The notes beneath the pieces are model-generated. The model searched no databases, was not told the origin of the DNA, and saw only the letters and a list, made by a program, of their open reading frames with translations. The position numbers were made by a program, and so were the translations under genes. 10,289 bases of DNA, taken from Chloroflexi bacterium RBG_13_51_52 (lineage in GTDB: Bacteria; Chloroflexota; Dehalococcoidia; Dehalococcoidales; RBG-16-60-22). Position 1 is the stretch's first letter. Each line of letters starts with the position of its first letter. The stretch spans positions 1 to 10,289 of the forward strand of contig MGMT01000072.1 of assembly GCA_001796525.1 (NCBI GenBank), read 5' to 3'. Below are positions 4,317 through 10,289 of the stretch, in pieces.

Positions 4317-6014
4317 ATGACAACACCGCCTACGTTCAACATCAGGTCTTACGGACATCACGCCATTTACAAGGCGTCCGGCTTTACCGCTAAAGAGCTT
4401 TCCCTGCCCCGCATTGCCGTTATCAACTCCTGGAGCGAGCAGTCGCCGGGGCACATCCACCTTAAAGGGGTGGCGGAGGGGGTGAAAGCCGGCATTCGCA
4501 TGGCGGGGGGCATGCCCTTTGAAATCAACGTGCCGGGACTCTGTTCCGTGCCGCATAAACTCCCCACCGATATGCTTTACGATATGCCCCAGCGCGAAGC
4601 CGTGCTGGCAGGCGCCGAATCTTCGCTATATATAAGCTGGTGCGACGGCTGGGTGGGCATAGGCACCTGCGATAAGATAATCCCCGGTTTGATACTGGCG
4701 GCATTAAGACTTAACCGGCCCTTTATCTTTATCGGCGGGGGGCAGATGATGCCTTCCGACTACGAGGGGGCGCGGCTGGGCTTTGTCAGAGGGCAGTCCA
4801 TCGTACAGCAAAAGATGACGAGTAAGAAAAAACCGGTTACTAAAGAAGAAATCGAGGCGATCATGCAGGAAGTCACCACCTGCTGCGCCACTTCCGCCGG
4901 CGCCTGCAACGAAATGACCACCGGCAACACGCTGGCGGTGCTTACCGAGGCGCTGGGACTCGCCCTGCCCGGCTCCAGCACCTCGCCGGGGGTCTCTGCC
5001 GAGAAAATCTGGCAGGCAAAAGAGACCGGCGAAAAAATCATGGAACTGGTCAAGCTCAATATACGCCCCAGGGATATCGTTACAATGCAGTCATTGAAAA
5101 ACGCCATCGCGGTGGACATGGCGACCTGCGGTGGCACGAACTCCGTGGCGCATTTACAGGCTTATGCCCACGAAGCGGAAATACCCCTGACGCTTAAGGA
5201 CTGGGATGAGGTCTCCCGTAAAGTACCTGCGCTTTCTAACGTAGCTCCCTCCGGTCCTTACGTTTTATACGATTATCACAAGGTCGGTGGTACTCCCGCC
5301 GTGATGAAACGCATCGAGAAATGGCTTGATAAGACCTGCATTACCGTGACCGGCAAAACGGTGGGGGAAAATCTTAAGGGCATACGCTGCGATGATACCG
5401 AGGTAATAAGATCGCTCAAAGACCCCGTTTGGCCCGAGGGCGCCATAGCCGTGCTTAAAGGCAACCTCGCCCCGCGCGGCGCGGTCGTCCGCCATACGGT
5501 CGTGGAGAATAAAGACTTATTAAAGAGAGTCTATACCGCGCGTGTTTTCGACTCCCTGGAGGCGGCATCTGAAGGGACGGCGCAGGGTAAAGTAAAGCCC
5601 GGCGACGCTTTAGTTGTGCGCTATCAGGGCCCGCGGGGCGGACCGGCTTTCGCGGAATGCCTGGGCGCGCTTTCCATGCTCAAAGCCAGGAAAATCCAGG
5701 ACGTCATCATCGTTTCGGACGGTCGTTTTTCCGGCTTTACGCAGGGGTATTTATCCATCGGTCACGTCTGCCCGGAGGCGCAGGTGGGCGGACCTTTAGC
5801 CCTCGTCAAAGACGGCGACCGCATTAATTTGGATATCCCGGCGCGTAAGCTGGAGCTGGAGGTTTCCGCGGCGGAACTGAAAAAGCGCAAGGCGCAGTGG
5901 CAGGCGCCATCACAGGCTAAAGCCACCGGCATGCTGGCGATATACGCTAAACTGGCGCTCCAGGCGGACGAGGGGGCAGGCTGGCCCGTAAGATGGGAGG
6001 ACTTTGATAAATAG
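4317..6014 (+). CDS. IlvD/Edd-family dehydratase, non-canonical
   Basis: A 565-residue Fe-S dehydratase of the family that includes dihydroxy-acid dehydratase (IlvD), 6-phosphogluconate dehydratase (Edd) and sugar-acid dehydratases. These enzymes remove water from a 2,3-dihydroxy acid to give a 2-keto acid. The ATG at 4317 is preferred because GGAGG lies 5 nt upstream; the earlier ATG at 4305 overlaps that site. Seen in order: WSEQSPGHIHL (39-49), GTCDKIIPG (116-124, Cys118), SAGACNEMTTGNT (193-205, Cys197), GPRGGPAF (438-445), SDGRFSGFTQG (467-477, with the catalytic-type Ser472) and GGPLALVKDGD. The first cluster cysteine of IlvD, in a T/SPCN-HL context, is glycine here (Gly45). The usual GPGMPEM-like loop reads GPAFAEC. 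Cys76 and Cys109 are extra candidates. The ligand change argues against plain branched-chain amino acid synthesis and for a relative with another substrate. No other isoleucine/valine genes are adjacent. Confidence 0.85.
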   Translation: MTTPPTFNIRSYGHHAIYKASGFTAKELSLPRIAVINSWSEQSPGHIHLKGVAEGVKAGIRMAGGMPFEINVPGLCSVPHKLPTDMLYDMPQREAVLAGAESSLYISWCDGWVGIGTCDKIIPGLILAALRLNRPFIFIGGGQMMPSDYEGARLGFVRGQSIVQQKMTSKKKPVTKEEIEAIMQEVTTCCATSAGACNEMTTGNTLAVLTEALGLALPGSSTSPGVSAEKIWQAKETGEKIMELVKLNIRPRDIVTMQSLKNAIAVDMATCGGTNSVAHLQAYAHEAEIPLTLKDWDEVSRKVPALSNVAPSGPYVLYDYHKVGGTPAVMKRIEKWLDKTCITVTGKTVGENLKGIRCDDTEVIRSLKDPVWPEGAIAVLKGNLAPRGAVVRHTVVENKDLLKRVYTARVFDSLEAASEGTAQGKVKPGDALVVRYQGPRGGPAFAECLGALSMLKARKIQDVIIVSDGRFSGFTQGYLSIGHVCPEAQVGGPLALVKDGDRINLDIPARKLELEVSAAELKKRKAQWQAPSQAKATGMLAIYAKLALQADEGAGWPVRWEDFDK

Positions 6015-6043
6015 ATAAACCTTTCAGGTGGATTGTTATCAAC

Positions 6044-6052
6044 TGGTATAAT
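6044..6052 (+). promoter_or_regulatory. Extended -10 promoter for the small zinc-ribbon gene
   Basis: TGGTATAAT combines a consensus -10 (6047-6052) with an upstream TGn extension. No good -35 is present at 17 bp, as is common for extended -10 promoters. It lies about 105 bp before the ATG of the 73-residue protein, in the 142-bp gap after the dehydratase, where I see no clear terminator hairpin. Confidence 0.45.
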
Positions 6053-6156
6053 ATTTATAAATGTTTAAGTGTACGTTATGGGGGTGAATCAGCCAGAGTT
6101 CTGTTATCACACCACAAGAATACACTCCTGACGCTACACGAAGGAGATACAATAAG

Positions 6157-6378
6157 ATGAGTAGTAAAAAAATCTGTTCGAAATGTCGTGCCAGAGTAGA
6201 ACCAAACTGGTCGGTTTCAGGTGATGAACAGATGTGCAAAGAAGCTGTAGAATGGATTATGATACAGATGTTCAGTTACGGACGCGAAAAAGAAGACTTG
6301 GTTGTGGACGTACAAAATAAATTCGGTGTTCAAATGAAATTTGAATGTCCTAAATGTAAAGCAACCATTTCAAGTTAA
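6157..6378 (+). CDS. Small zinc-ribbon-like protein, function unknown
   Basis: A 73-residue protein that I do not recognise. It has two CxxC knuckles, Cys7-SK-Cys10 and Cys64-PK-Cys67, near the two ends, a typical pattern for a four-cysteine zinc ribbon. The 53 residues between them contain a helix-like stretch (KEAVEWIMIQMFSYG) and another cysteine at 27. There is no signal peptide or membrane segment. AAGGAG lies 10 nt before the ATG, and an extended -10 promoter lies upstream. Its codon use is more AT-rich than that of the dehydratases on both sides, so it may be a later insertion between them. It could bind nucleic acid or a protein partner; nothing in the sequence decides this. Confidence 0.72.
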   Translation: MSSKKICSKCRARVEPNWSVSGDEQMCKEAVEWIMIQMFSYGREKEDLVVDVQNKFGVQMKFECPKCKATISS

Positions 6379-6483
6379 TTTTTGCTTTTTAGTAGGCAGG
6401 TCAGTTTGCTTAAGGTCACAATTAAGTAAATCGTGATAGTCACAAACGTCCAAATTGTTATATATATCAATGGGAGATAAAAA

Positions 6484-7764
6484 ATGAAACTTTCTTTTGA
6501 AGAGAAAAGGATACTGGAGGGCAACGAAGGCGTCGCCCGGCAGAAAGCCATGGAACTTTTAGTAAAGTACGGCGAGGCTTTAGGGGCGGAGCGGTTGATA
6601 GAAACGAATAACGTTTGCGTCTCCCTTTCTGCAGGTGCCTACTCCAGGCTTAAGTCGCCTGTCAGCGAAAGTGATGTCGATGCCTCGTTCTCTCGAATGT
6701 ACCTTGACAGCGAAGATCCTTTCGAGATACCTAAAGCTAAAGTCTTTACCTGCCGTCTCATAAGGGAAATGGACCCGGAGAACTGGCAAATCCAGGGTAT
6801 CTCGCCGGAACGGCATGAAATGAACCTGGCGGCGGAAAAGGTCTGCGCCCGCATCGGCATGCAGCTAATGCACACCTGCGCCCCTTATTTAGTCGGCAAT
6901 GTGCCCGTTATGGGCGAACACTGCGCCTGGATAGAGTCGTCCGCCGTCATCTACTGCAACTCGGTTTTAGGCGGGCGCACCAACATCGAGGGGATGGAAA
7001 GCGCCACGGCGTCCATGCTGGTCGGCAGAACGCCCTACTGGGGCTATCATGTCGATGAAAACCGGTGGGGCACGCATTTAGTGGAGGTGGAATACCAGCC
7101 GGAAAGCGTGATGGACTGGGGACTGCTGGGCTATTACGTGGGGGAGATAGTGCAGGAACATGTGCCGGTGATAAACGGCATTATCAAAGCGCCCAATATC
7201 GCCCGACTCAAGCACCACGGGGCGGCGGCGGCTTCTTCCGGCGGCGTGGAAATGTACCACGTGGTGGGCTTTACGCCGGAGGCGCACTCCGTCAAGCAGG
7301 CTTTCGGGAAGAATAAACCGAAAATGAAGCTGAAATATGGCAAGGCGGAAAGAAAAAAGGCTTACGATAATTTAACCTCTGCCAAAGATGAGAACGTCGA
7401 TTTTATTATGCTGGGTTGCCCGCATTACACGCTGGAAGAGGTCTGGAACGCGGCAAAACTGCTGGAAGGCAGGCGCATCCACGACAATGTCAACCTCTGG
7501 ATTTTCACGCCGCACGCGCTGAAAACTATCGCCGACCAGGCAGGACTGACGGATACCATCGCTAAAGCCGGCGCGGTCCTGATGACCGATACCTGCCCCT
7601 GCATCAGCCATGTCCAGCCAAAGAATGTTAAAACTGCGGCGACAGACTCCGCCAAGCACGCGCACTATATGCCGGCGATACTCGGCTTCCCGACCTGGTT
7701 CGGGTCGCAGAAAGATTGCATTGAAGCGGCGATTACCGGCAAATGGAGGGGAGAACTCAAATGA
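6484..7764 (+). CDS. Aconitase X-type dehydratase, large (catalytic) subunit
   Basis: A 426-residue protein of the aconitase X catalytic family (AcnX_cat, formerly DUF521). Known members are the large subunit of archaeal phosphomevalonate dehydratase and bacterial or fungal cis-3-hydroxy-L-proline dehydratase; both bind an Fe-S cluster and remove water. Family motifs are HTCAPYLVGN (Cys132), GEHCAWIESSAVIYCNSVLGGRTN (146-167), MLGCPHYTLEE (Cys312) and TDTCPC (Cys371, Cys373). Cys132, Cys312 and Cys371 are the likely cluster ligands. The usual ANSVLGxRT segment here reads CNSVLGGRT. GGGAG lies 7 nt before the ATG. The swivelling-domain subunit follows with a 4-bp overlap, so the enzyme is of the split two-subunit kind. 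No proline or mevalonate pathway gene is adjacent, so the substrate stays open. Confidence 0.92.
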   Translation: MKLSFEEKRILEGNEGVARQKAMELLVKYGEALGAERLIETNNVCVSLSAGAYSRLKSPVSESDVDASFSRMYLDSEDPFEIPKAKVFTCRLIREMDPENWQIQGISPERHEMNLAAEKVCARIGMQLMHTCAPYLVGNVPVMGEHCAWIESSAVIYCNSVLGGRTNIEGMESATASMLVGRTPYWGYHVDENRWGTHLVEVEYQPESVMDWGLLGYYVGEIVQEHVPVINGIIKAPNIARLKHHGAAAASSGGVEMYHVVGFTPEAHSVKQAFGKNKPKMKLKYGKAERKKAYDNLTSAKDENVDFIMLGCPHYTLEEVWNAAKLLEGRRIHDNVNLWIFTPHALKTIADQAGLTDTIAKAGAVLMTDTCPCISHVQPKNVKTAATDSAKHAHYMPAILGFPTWFGSQKDCIEAAITGKWRGELK

Positions 7765-8174
7765 AGAAAATCATACTCCGCGGCAGGAAAGTTGCGGGCG
7801 GTTGCGCCGAGGGCGAAGCGCTCGTCACTAAAGACACCATATCGGGGTGGGGAGGTATCGATGCCATGAAAGGCACGATTACGGAAAGGCGCCATGAGCT
7901 GAAGGACCAGAGCTTTAAAGATAAGGTGCTGGTGTTCCCGGGGATGAAGGGGTCTTCGGGGACGTCGATGGCTTTTCACGCCACGCGGCTGATGAGCACG
8001 GCGCCCAAAGCCCTGATTTTCAACGACATGACCACCAAAGCCGCTCTGTCGGCGGTGCTTTTACACGCCCCGGCCATAACCGAACTCGATAAAAACCCCC
8101 TTGAGGTCATCAAAACCGGCGACTGGGTTAAAGTGGACGCCGATAACGGCATTGTTGAAATAACCAGGAAGTAA
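7761..8174 (+). CDS. Aconitase X-type dehydratase, small (swivel) subunit, DUF126
   Basis: A 137-residue protein of the AcnX swivel family (DUF126), which completes the active site of the large subunit encoded just upstream. It starts with the compact beta segment KIILRGRKVAGGCAEGEALV. It carries FPGMKGSSGTSM (59-70), whose Ser65/Ser66 correspond to the catalytic serine of the swivel domain, and ends with ITELDKNPLEVIKTGDWVKVDADNG, a typical dGdxVxVD closure. The chosen ATG at 7761 overlaps the large-subunit stop as ATGA, implying translational coupling, and GGAGGGGAG lies upstream within the large gene. An in-frame ATG at 7743 precedes that ribosome site and is less likely. The gene ends 15 bp before the stop of the convergent nuclease-like gene; no hairpin terminator is apparent. 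Confidence 0.93.
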   Translation: MKKIILRGRKVAGGCAEGEALVTKDTISGWGGIDAMKGTITERRHELKDQSFKDKVLVFPGMKGSSGTSMAFHATRLMSTAPKALIFNDMTTKAALSAVLLHAPAITELDKNPLEVIKTGDWVKVDADNGIVEITRK

Positions 8175-8189
8175 AATCAAGCTTGTCCC

Positions 8190-8795
8190 TTAATTCTGAA
8201 TATTATAGTTTTTCCCGGCGTACCCAAAGACTTTGAACACATCCTGAATAACCGTATTTATTTCGTTGAATCGGTCATGTCTGATACGCGGGAAACAATG
8301 GGGAAGGTCGGTAAATTCGGAAAGAGACAAATGATAACCGGGTTCCAATATTTTTGGAATCGTTTCGTCCGTCCAATTCCTTATATTATCAATCTTACAG
8401 CAGCGGATGGTAGCGTTGGAAATAAAATAAATAGCTAAAAACGCATTTGGCCAGTACAATTTATAATTATCAAACCTGTTTTTATTTATCCAGTACCCCG
8501 TTTCATCCGTCCCGAAGATAGTCTTAATATGTAATAAGATGTTTTCATTGGATTCCCTATCATAAATCCGCAGGTCCGGCATCGATTTAATTTTAGGGGT
8601 GGCTATACCGGAATATCCCCTTCCCTCTGAATCATTGACGCCTGACCGATTTTTTTCATATATATACGGATATACTTCATAGCCGAAACTGCGTAAATGA
8701 GTTTCCACCACGGCCTGACCTATGCTGCCCATTAGAGAATCAAGGGGAAACACATTATTTTTATTGGGTTGCAGCAGTTCTACGGTATTCTTCAT
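8190..8795 (-). CDS. Putative PD-(D/E)XK nuclease-like protein
   Basis: A 201-residue protein without a family I can name. The arrangement resembles the restriction-endonuclease fold. SLMGSIGQAVVETHLRSFGYEVYP (20-43) is a first helix with Glu31 and a following strand; MPDLRIYD (72-79) supplies Pro73-Asp74; NILLHIKT (85-92) supplies Lys91. The usual E/D/Q-x-K is His89-Ile-Lys91 here. YWPNAFLAIYFIS (114-126) looks like the next core strand. ATG at 8795 is chosen because AAGAGGG lies just upstream; the in-frame ATG at 8816 has no ribosome site. The gene points against its neighbours, is visibly AT-rich and has no partner methylase, which suggests horizontal gain. It could be an inactive or unusual nuclease; the fold assignment is inference from pattern only. 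Confidence 0.6.
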   Translation of the reverse strand: MKNTVELLQPNKNNVFPLDSLMGSIGQAVVETHLRSFGYEVYPYIYEKNRSGVNDSEGRGYSGIATPKIKSMPDLRIYDRESNENILLHIKTIFGTDETGYWINKNRFDNYKLYWPNAFLAIYFISNATIRCCKIDNIRNWTDETIPKILEPGYHLSLSEFTDLPHCFPRIRHDRFNEINTVIQDVFKVFGYAGKNYNIQN

Positions 8796-8937
8796 ACACC
8801 CTCTTGAAAAAAGCATACAATATGTTCAAAGTGTAGACAATGTGAATTTAGTCATGTATGGGAAATACTCAAATGTACTATATTAAGCTCAAAGAAATGC
8901 CTGCTGTCACACAATCGTTTATTTCTTTAGGCAAACA

Positions 8938-8967
8938 TTGCTCTAATACTCTCATTAAGAGTAAAAT
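8938..8967 (+). promoter_or_regulatory. Candidate promoter of the cupin gene
   Basis: TTGCTC (8938-8943), 18-bp spacer, TAAAAT (8962-8967), about 33 nt before the ATG. A small inverted repeat (TACTCT 8947-8952 / AGAGTA 8958-8963) fills the spacer and touches the -10, a possible operator. The weak -35 equals that proposed for the dehydratase at 4317. Confidence 0.35.
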
Positions 8968-9000
8968 CATAAAAACCACAACACATAAAAGGAGCTTGAA

Positions 9001-9561
9001 ATGCCTGAGACCAAATATGATAAATACATCCTTTCCGGACCCCGCCCCTGGAACCCGCCCGGCACCGGCGCCGTGGTCGCTTTCGTGGATGACAGGGTAA
9101 ACGATAACGCCTATTTTCAGAGCCACCAGTACTATATCCACTGGGTGCCAAAAGTGCCGCAGGGTCTGCCCGGCGTAAGCTCCTGGGAGCAGATGGGGCA
9201 CGGGCCGCATAAGCATAAGTACCCGGAGGTGGTGATGCACCTGGGCACCGACCCCGATAATCCGTTGGATTTGGGGGGCGAGGTGGAGTTTTGCCTGGGA
9301 CCGGAGATGGAAAAGCATATCCTCACGACTTCCAACATGGTCTACCTGCCGGCTGATTTCATACACGGACCGTGGATAATCCGAAAAGTGACCCGACCCT
9401 TTATCATGGTGACGGTCGAGCAGTGCCCTACCCACACGGAAATGTCTTTCCAGGACATGGTGTCCGACGAGGAAAGGGACAACCTGCTATTCATCGACCA
9501 GGGTTATAAGAGCGAGGAGAGAGTCCTCAAACTGGCGAAGAAGATGAAACGGGAGTGGTAA
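9001..9561 (+). CDS. Single-domain metal-binding cupin protein
   Basis: A 186-residue cytoplasmic protein with one cupin beta-barrel. The first cupin motif is GHGPHKHKYPEVVMHLG, giving metal ligands His70, His72 and Glu76. The second is VYLPADFIHGPW, giving His122 as the fourth. Together these form the usual 3-His-1-Glu site. The N-terminal 60 residues contain conserved-looking aromatic segments (FQSHQYYIHWVPKVP) that may pack on the barrel, and the C-terminus is a charged helix. GGAG lies 6 nt before the ATG. Cupins cover oxygenases, isomerases, decarboxylases and binding proteins, so the reaction is unknown. It precedes an M24 peptidase-like gene by 155 bp on the same strand, with a REP-like element between, so co-transcription is uncertain. 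Confidence 0.8.
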   Translation: MPETKYDKYILSGPRPWNPPGTGAVVAFVDDRVNDNAYFQSHQYYIHWVPKVPQGLPGVSSWEQMGHGPHKHKYPEVVMHLGTDPDNPLDLGGEVEFCLGPEMEKHILTTSNMVYLPADFIHGPWIIRKVTRPFIMVTVEQCPTHTEMSFQDMVSDEERDNLLFIDQGYKSEERVLKLAKKMKREW

Positions 9562-9571
9562 TAAACTGTCT

Positions 9572-9625
9572 CCTTCCCCCATCCGTCTCCTCTCCCCTCC
9601 GTGGGAGAGGACTAAGGTGAGGGGG
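9572..9625. repeat. REP-like palindromic intergenic element
   Basis: An inner perfect stem CCTCTCCC (9589-9596) / GGGAGAGG (9603-9610) with a 6-nt loop is flanked by imperfect outer arms, CCCCCATCC on the left and GGTGAGGGGG (9616-9625) on the right. The GGGAGAGG-xxTAAGGTGAGGG layout is that of a short palindromic repeat dispersed in many bacterial genomes. It lies just after the cupin stop and could terminate or stabilise transcripts. It is more likely a non-autonomous dispersed element. Confidence 0.65.
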
Positions 9626-9656
9626 ACATTCGGGTTGATGTTAAAAAGATTTGGTA

Positions 9657-9682
9657 CTTGTATCTTGGTTCTTGTATCTTGG
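9657..9682. repeat. Short tandem repeat, 14-bp period
   Basis: CTTGTATCTTGG occurs twice (9657-9668 and 9671-9682) separated by TT, directly after the REP-like element and about 35 bp before the M24 gene. The origin is unclear; it may belong to the same repeat unit. Confidence 0.6.
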
Positions 9683-9716
9683 GGGTAAGTAAAACACACC
9701 CCTGGGGAGGTGTAAA

Positions 9717-10289
9717 ATGCCGGAATTAAGTCTTAAAGAAAAAGAGCGCCGCTGGTCTTTGCTGCACAAGACCCTGCAAAAAGCCGGGCTCTCGGCGCTG
9801 ATTGTGTACGGCAATACCCAGCTGGGCGTGCCCGTCCATTATCTGACGCGCATATGGGGCAACAAGCAGAACATGATGATTTTCCCGGTCGTGGGAGAGC
9901 CGGTTTTTCTCATCCCCTCCAATACCGGCATGACCGGCGAAGCTTTAGTGAAGCAGGGCTGCTGGCTGCCGGCGGAGAATATCCGCTCCTCGGCTAACCT
10001 CGCGGCGGACGCCGCGAAAATCATTAAAGAGTTAAAGCTGGAAAAAACGCAGGTCGGCATCGATAGCTTCCGCTTCTGGCCCGTCTTCGAGTACCGGACT
10101 TTCATGGAGCTTTGCCCGAAAGTGCAGCTCGTGGAAGCTCACCGTCTTTTCGGGGAGATACGGGGACCCAAGAGCGCCGAGGAGCTTGCCGTTATGCGGG
10201 AGGCCATCCGCATCTCCGACCTCGCTCACTATGCATTTTGGGCTAATCTAAAGCCCGGCCTCACCGAAGAACAGGTCGCCGCTAAAGCC
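9717..10289 (+). CDS. M24-family Xaa-Pro peptidase/creatinase-like protein (partial, N-terminal 191 residues)
   Basis: An open frame from ATG 9717 (GGGGAGG 6 nt upstream) runs off the right edge. The 191 residues form the creatinase/prolidase N-terminal domain: an N-terminal helix (KEKERRWSLLHKTLQKAGLSALIVYGN), then HYLTRIWGNKQNMMIFPVVGEPVFLIP (41-67), the strand VGIDSFRFWPVFEYRTFMEL (113-132), and the linker signature EIRGPKSAEELAVMREAIRISD (147-168), which normally leads into the pita-bread catalytic domain. The metal ligands lie beyond the window, so peptidase, creatinase-like or other hydrolase activity cannot be told apart. It may be functionally linked with the cupin upstream, though only adjacency supports this. 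Confidence 0.88.
   Translation, partial: MPELSLKEKERRWSLLHKTLQKAGLSALIVYGNTQLGVPVHYLTRIWGNKQNMMIFPVVGEPVFLIPSNTGMTGEALVKQGCWLPAENIRSSANLAADAAKIIKELKLEKTQVGIDSFRFWPVFEYRTFMELCPKVQLVEAHRLFGEIRGPKSAEELAVMREAIRISDLAHYAFWANLKPGLTEEQVAAKA

Noticed and set aside
6379..6483. Promoter or terminator between the zinc-ribbon gene and aconitase X
   Set aside because: Only weak AT-rich -10-like sequences and 4-5-bp inverted repeats are present; no spaced -35/-10 pair or hairpin with T-run can be supported.
7665..7979. Minus-strand open frame of 104 codons across the aconitase X subunit junction
   Set aside because: Both plus-strand subunits are well-supported family members overlapping as ATGA; the antisense frame has no recognisable content.
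8878..9435. Minus-strand open frame of 185 codons
   Set aside because: It is antisense to the cupin gene, which has a good ribosome site and clear metal-binding motifs; the long frame is a codon-bias artefact.

Overview
The window looks like a piece of an anaerobic bacterial chromosome with moderately GC-rich coding sequence, strong Shine-Dalgarno sites and tight gene spacing. Sulfide-based sulfur assimilation (a DUF39/HcyBio protein plus cysteine synthase), an aconitase X pair, an IlvD-like dehydratase, and a cupin next to an M24 peptidase-like gene recall uncultured Dehalococcoidia-type Chloroflexota or similar strict anaerobes. That placement is inferred from gene content. The window has no rRNA or tRNA to settle it.

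Left part (1-4150), all on the minus strand, reads as one sulfur-metabolism block. In transcription order it holds an Rrf2-family regulator with three clustered cysteines (3707-4150), O-acetylserine sulfhydrylase/cysteine synthase (2680-3693), two tandem small paralogous proteins with a hydrophobic N-terminal half and the same four-cysteine C-terminal module (2380-2631 and 2083-2328), a HcyBio/DUF39 homocysteine-biosynthesis protein (624-1826), and the N-terminal 176 residues of a NifS/IscS-type cysteine desulfurase (1-528, cut by the window edge). The regulator is preceded by an extended -10 promoter and a perfect 8-bp inverted repeat that could be its own operator. Together these genes cover cysteine synthesis, homocysteine synthesis and sulfur mobilisation for Fe-S clusters. 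The two small Cys4 proteins are the unexplained part of the block.

Middle part (4250-8174), on the plus strand, carries a divergently transcribed IlvD/Edd-family dehydratase (4317-6014) with a non-canonical Fe-S ligand set, a small AT-rich zinc-ribbon-like protein with its own extended -10 promoter (6157-6378), and the two subunits of an aconitase X-type dehydratase (6484-7764 and 7761-8174, overlapping by 4 bp). The two dehydratases handle small hydroxy-acid-type substrates, but the sequence does not fix which ones.

Right part (8175-10289) holds a convergent AT-rich gene for a PD-(D/E)XK nuclease-like protein (8190-8795, minus), a single-domain metal-binding cupin (9001-9561, plus), an intergenic REP-like palindrome with a short tandem repeat (about 9572-9682), and the N-terminal part of an M24 Xaa-Pro peptidase/creatinase-like protein that runs off the right edge (9717-10289). 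I saw no CRISPR array, insertion sequence, tRNA or rRNA. No gene-free stretch exceeds 300 bases. The longest, 1827-2082, holds only a possible 14-codon leader ORF.
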